Shown here: piece by piece, positions 7,408 through 10,026 of the stretch | Layout: the number at the start of each line of letters is the position of its first letter | Numbering within the stretch: position 1 is the first letter of the stretch | Source of the DNA: JBLHKE01 sp047619485 | GTDB taxonomy: Bacteria; Verrucomicrobiota; Verrucomicrobiia; Verrucomicrobiales; DEV007 | Length of the DNA: 10,026 bases | Direction of reading: 5' to 3' | Assembly (NCBI GenBank): GCA_047619485.1 | Contig: JBLHKE010000252.1 | Span: 1 to 10,026, forward strand | Position numbers and translations under genes: made by a program | The notes under the pieces: generated by a model | Told to the model about the DNA's origin: nothing | Seen by the model: only the letters and a program-made list of their open reading frames with translations | Database searches by the model: none

Positions 7408-7902
7408 TTACTTTTGCCGGGCGCGAACCCACACAGTTTTAGAATTAGAATTAGAATTAGATTTCGCCTCCGCTGCGCCTGAGCGCATCAGGAAACGAGT
7501 ATGGTCGAAAGTGACCCACTCAGCCTGCCGACCACGGGAGATCTCGACTCGGCAATCTTGGATTTTTTCTGTGGCGATGAGATCCGTGTAGCAAAGACCT
7601 TCCACATTCGGCTCGCCCGTCACTACCTGGTATTGGCCGTCAGTATCAATGACGATGATCTTGTAAGCACCAGCTTCACCGATGATCCCGATCAATTTTA
7701 ATTCGCGCCTAGCAAGAGGAGACCGGGGCTCTTCGACCCTCAGAATCTCACGCTCAAAGGGGCTCGCAATCAACTCAGCACGGTAGCGCGACGGTTCGAA
7801 TCTTTCTGGTGCGAACTCGCCCGACTCCGCAGCGATGCCGCCCTGGGCGAACGCGAGGAGCGCCGTGGCGATTAAGAGGAACTGTGTGATTGTTGATTTC
7901 AT
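7408..7902 (-). CDS. First PilP/GspC-HR-like periplasmic protein
   Basis: Likely a periplasmic connector of the pilus or secretion complex. An ATG at 7923 directly abuts the stop of the PilO-like gene, but the ATG at 7902 is preferred because the signal peptide (MKSTITQFLLIATALLAFA..., cleavage after IAA, about 25) and the MKST start shared with its paralogue begin there. GGAGG lies 14 bases before it, within the longer reading. If 7923 is used, seven residues are added. The 164-residue product has the shared segment PERFEPSRYR...SPFEREIL (32-54) and a beta domain at 67-137 (ELKLIGIIG, YKIIVIDTDGQYQVVT, CRVEISRGRQAEWVTFD). It ends in a short SNSNSNSK tract encoded by an AT-rich hexamer repeat, then basic residues. 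Cys104 and Cys117, both in the domain, have no counterpart in the paralogue. Identity with PilP is inferred from gene order and domain layout, not from a strong signature. Confidence 0.8.
   Translation of the reverse strand: MKSTITQFLLIATALLAFAQGGIAAESGEFAPERFEPSRYRAELIASPFEREILRVEEPRSPLARRELKLIGIIGEAGAYKIIVIDTDGQYQVVTGEPNVEGLCYTDLIATEKIQDCRVEISRGRQAEWVTFDHTRFLMRSGAAEAKSNSNSNSKTVWVRARQK
7439..7462. repeat. Hexanucleotide tandem repeat (TTAGAA) inside the first PilP-like gene
   Basis: Three perfect TTAGAA units followed by TTAGAT. On the coding strand this is repeated AAT TCT, giving alternating Asn-Ser near the C-terminus. The A/T-ending codons contrast with the GC-rich codon use of the surrounding gene, which suggests a recent slippage expansion. 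Six-base units keep the frame. Confidence 0.85.
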
Positions 7903-7923
7903 TTTCGCGCGTTCGTCCTCCAT

Positions 7924-8799
7924 CTAATCGGTTTTTGCCTCGCCCTCAGCTGCTTCGTCTTCATTGGCCGCTACGGGAGCAGGGGCGACGGCGTCCGCTG
8001 GGGCGACGGCGTCCGCTGGGGCAACGGCGTCCGCTGGGGCAACGGCGTCCGCTGGGGCGACGGCGTCCGCTGGGGCAACGGCGTCCGCTGGGGCTTCTGG
8101 ATCCTCGATAAGTCCGGGCGGCGATGGTTCCACGGCTGGCTGCTCGGACGCCTCCTCCTCGGCGACGACTGGCTCTGGAGCCACTGGCGCAGGCTCTCGC
8201 GTCGCGACGCTACCCGTTTCTGCTGCCGGTGACGGCTCGGTCGGGGCATCCATCTCATCCTGCCACTCGGTGGTGAACCAGCGGCTGAAAATCATATCGG
8301 CGATCACCATCGTCGAGTCTTTGCGGTCGGAACTGATCGTGATGCTAGGGATCGCGTAGAAGCGGTTCTCAGATTGCAGCAATGTTAGGAATTGCAAAAC
8401 GTCTGGCCCCAGACCAGTGACTTGCGCCTGCAGGGAGATCGACATCATCATCTTGTCCTCGCCAAGCGGCTCCGGCGGGTTAGGGATGAGTTTTTTAATC
8501 TCGAGCCCCTGGGCGTCGGCACTGCGACGGAAATAGGCCTCGAGCGCGGGCGCTTCCAGCTCCTCTGTGCGGTAGCTCGGCTGGTAGCGCTCGACGAACT
8601 CCTTCTTCACCTGCCACTGCTCGCGATCCCTGATCAACTCATTGTAGTCGCCGATCTGGCGGAGAAACGCGGACTGGTTGGTGATAGCGTCGTTCTTTTT
8701 TGCGCTCAAAGCCTCGAGCGCGAAGAACGTGATGGCGCCGAAGATCAGTATGCTGAACACAACCAGAAGCCTCGCTTCGCTCTTTTTCATTGCTGCCAT
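7924..8799 (-). CDS. PilO-like (Amuc_1100-type) inner-membrane protein with repeat tail
   Basis: Probable bitopic inner-membrane partner of the PilN-type protein encoded just upstream. Of 291 residues, 1-10 are cytoplasmic and basic, 11-31 are one membrane segment (LLVVFSILIFGAITFFALEAL), 33-75 are a likely coiled coil, and 80-178 form an alpha/beta domain of the PilO/GspM ferredoxin-like kind (ALEAYFRRSADAQGLEIKKL, ISLQAQVTGLGPDVLQFLTL, FYAIPSITISS). This is the same plan as A. muciniphila Amuc_1100 (one N-terminal membrane segment, coiled coil, paired alpha/beta domains, Pro/Ala-rich tail), and it sits at the same place in the cluster. Residues 180-291 are a Pro/Ala/Glu-rich tail, including six PADAVA units. 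The ATG at 8799 is used; MKKSEAR at 8790 is an alternative, and neither has a good ribosome-binding site. The stop abuts an ATG of the next gene, so translational coupling is possible. Orthology to Amuc_1100 rests on recall of architecture and context. Confidence 0.82.
   Translation of the reverse strand: MAAMKKSEARLLVVFSILIFGAITFFALEALSAKKNDAITNQSAFLRQIGDYNELIRDREQWQVKKEFVERYQPSYRTEELEAPALEAYFRRSADAQGLEIKKLIPNPPEPLGEDKMMMSISLQAQVTGLGPDVLQFLTLLQSENRFYAIPSITISSDRKDSTMVIADMIFSRWFTTEWQDEMDAPTEPSPAAETGSVATREPAPVAPEPVVAEEEASEQPAVEPSPPGLIEDPEAPADAVAPADAVAPADAVAPADAVAPADAVAPADAVAPAPVAANEDEAAEGEAKTD
7982..8089. repeat. Six tandem 18-base units coding PADAVA repeats
   Basis: Six consecutive 18-base units (starts at 7982, 8000, 8018, 8036, 8054, 8072) differ only at their sixth base, which reads G, G, A, A, G, A. 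That change is a silent GTC/GTT difference in the valine codon of the minus-strand PilO-like gene. A partial unit follows at 8090-8094. Units of 18 bases keep frame, so gains or losses would change tail length in steps of six residues. Confidence 0.97.
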
Positions 8800-8844
8800 G
8801 TGATGATTCTAAAAGGGACGGTTGGGGTAGAGTAGTTGGGCGGG

Positions 8845-10026
8845 TTAGTTCGAGGCGACCTCTGCGTCCTTCCGCTTGCCGAAAATGGCGAAATCGACGG
8901 TGCCATCTTTGCGCTTGGTGTTGTATTTGGGACGCTTCTCCCAGGTCCATGCGTAATCGCTAAGCTCCTCCGCCTTGAACACGAGACCACCGTATTTGTT
9001 GGCCTCGTTCGAGTTGGATGCCTCACCCTCGATGCGCAAAGTATCGCCCTCGATGGAGAAATTGGTGAAGCGTACACCCTTCTCCGGGAGGAGCCCGGAC
9101 ACACGGTGGAACAGCTCGATCGGGAAATGCGGAATTTCGATCGCCCGCTTCACCAGATCGTATTTACCCCGAAATTCGGGAATCCAGACGGCCTGCGGGC
9201 GCAGGCGATTCATGCTGAGCTGAAGTTTTTTGGACTCGGCGGTCTTTTGATACAGTTGCCAGAAATTCCAGCCGAGGCCGGCGACCCACAACACGGCAAC
9301 CCCCATTAGAACCATTCCGATCTTGCGTCGGCGCTCGGCGGCGACCCGCTGCAGTGCGACCACCGCGGGGAGTAGCTTGGAACCTTTTTCGGGGAGCACA
9401 GGGGCTGGGCGCAGGTCACGCAGCACACGGATGCCGAGCTTCTCCTCCGCCAGTGCAACGGTTGGCTCGTCCACGCCTTCGACCCACAACATTATCCCTG
9501 CCGGATTGTCGATCACGCCTTCGCCTTCGAGCTGCATCATGAGGCATTTGATTTCACGCACAGCCTCCTCATCGATCTCCTCGGCACTGAGCGCCTGGAA
9601 GTGCACGATGGAATCGTCACGTGTGATCGCCAACACCATGCGCCCGAGCTCTTTCCAGACGGTGACATGGTTGCTCGGCAGCACGAGGAAGCGCGCACTG
9701 ACATCGAAGTGCTGCGGGCTCTGTTTCGGCAGCGAGAGCTCGTAGCCCTCGGAGAGGACGGTGGCCAGCACGAGCGAGCGGCCGTCTTGGCGCAGCGCGA
9801 CGCGGTGGTCGACCAGCTGGCCTGCGGGGTTGCCAGGCTTCACGCCCAGCCCCTCGAGGTGCATGTCGACCACGCCCTTGACGACAGTCTTGTCCTCCGA
9901 GCTAGCCCACACCGGAACGGCGAACGATGAGACGATCGGGAACGCGAAGTATGTCGCGGATTTAAATGGCCGCACAACGCTGCCATCTTCCATCTCGGCG
10001 GTCTCGGCCAACTCGAAAATGCCCGA
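8845..10026 (-). CDS. GspL/PilM-PilN-type inner-membrane protein (5' partial)
   Basis: The frame is open to the right edge; the first possible start codon inside the window is a TTG at 10011, which is unlikely to be real. At least 393 residues are present. Counting from that TTG, 1-215 are a cytoplasmic region of alternating beta strands and helices (VVDMHLEGLGV, VTVWKELGRMVLAITRDD, VREIKCLMMQLEG) like the actin-like part of GspL/PilM, 229-250 are a single membrane segment (KIGMVLMGVAVLWVAGLGWNF), 252-275 a short helix, and 296-378 a PilN-type domain (IELFHRVSGLLPEKGVRFTNFSIEGDTLRIEGEA, broken here by the TNFSI...RIEGEA strand pair) ending in VDFAIFGK. It would anchor the assembly ATPase to the PilO/secretin part of the machine. 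The PilN half is convincing; the PilM/GspL half is inferred from topology because the N-terminus is missing. The gap to the PilO-like gene is 45 bases. Confidence 0.82.
   Translation of the reverse strand, partial: SGIFELAETAEMEDGSVVRPFKSATYFAFPIVSSFAVPVWASSEDKTVVKGVVDMHLEGLGVKPGNPAGQLVDHRVALRQDGRSLVLATVLSEGYELSLPKQSPQHFDVSARFLVLPSNHVTVWKELGRMVLAITRDDSIVHFQALSAEEIDEEAVREIKCLMMQLEGEGVIDNPAGIMLWVEGVDEPTVALAEEKLGIRVLRDLRPAPVLPEKGSKLLPAVVALQRVAAERRRKIGMVLMGVAVLWVAGLGWNFWQLYQKTAESKKLQLSMNRLRPQAVWIPEFRGKYDLVKRAIEIPHFPIELFHRVSGLLPEKGVRFTNFSIEGDTLRIEGEASNSNEANKYGGLVFKAEELSDYAWTWEKRPKYNTKRKDGTVDFAIFGKRKDAEVASN

Noticed and set aside
7982..8089. CRISPR-like array
   Set aside because: The repeats are directly abutting 18-base units without spacers, lie in frame in a coding gene, and no cas genes are present.
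7964..8359. Open frame on the + strand with repeated Ala/Ser/Gly/Thr (GATASA units)
   Set aside because: It is the reverse complement reading of the 18-base repeat within the PilO-like gene, with no independent coding evidence.
9994..10011. TTG at 10011 or ATG at 9993 as start of the PilM/N-type protein
   Set aside because: The frame continues open to the right edge and the cytoplasmic domain would lack its first strands; treated as 5' partial.

Overview
The window most resembles a chromosomal segment from a GC-rich member of the Verrucomicrobiota. That assignment is an inference from three things: a pilus/secretion gene cluster with the same order and protein types as the Akkermansia muciniphila Amuc_1098-1101 region, a large secreted protein whose C-terminus has the YRMQQSPDLSDW...FFRLLE form common in secreted proteins of this phylum, and weak or absent Shine-Dalgarno sites before several genes. 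No database search was possible.

Layout. Bases 1-2799 (+) hold the 3' part of a large, probably exported protein: a cysteine-free, beta-propeller-like N-terminal half, three tandem cysteine-rich modules, a further beta-sandwich-like region and a short C-terminal module. A long imperfect inverted repeat (2808-2874) lies between it and a convergent proB (2882-3667, -), which encodes a glutamate 5-kinase without the PUA domain. A tRNA-Arg(CCG) gene follows on the + strand (3743-3814).

From 3887 to the right edge everything is one minus-strand cluster, transcribed from right to left: an inner-membrane GspL/PilM-PilN-type protein (5' end outside the window), a PilO-like protein, two tandem related PilP/GspC-HR-like periplasmic proteins, and a PilQ/GspD-type secretin. 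The order M/N-O-P-P'-Q matches pilMNOPQ, so the products plausibly build the trans-envelope alignment complex of a type IV pilus or type II secretion machine. The fused or composite MN gene, the duplicated P gene, the low-complexity tails on nearly every component and a repeat-motif C-terminal tail on the secretin set it apart from the proteobacterial model. This is the most interesting system in the window.

The operon promoter, ATPases, pilins and platform protein are not in the window. The only gene-free gaps are short (82, 75, 72, 131, 27 and 45 bases). They hold the inverted repeat, candidate promoters, a (TTGG)4 tract with a small hairpin, and little else.
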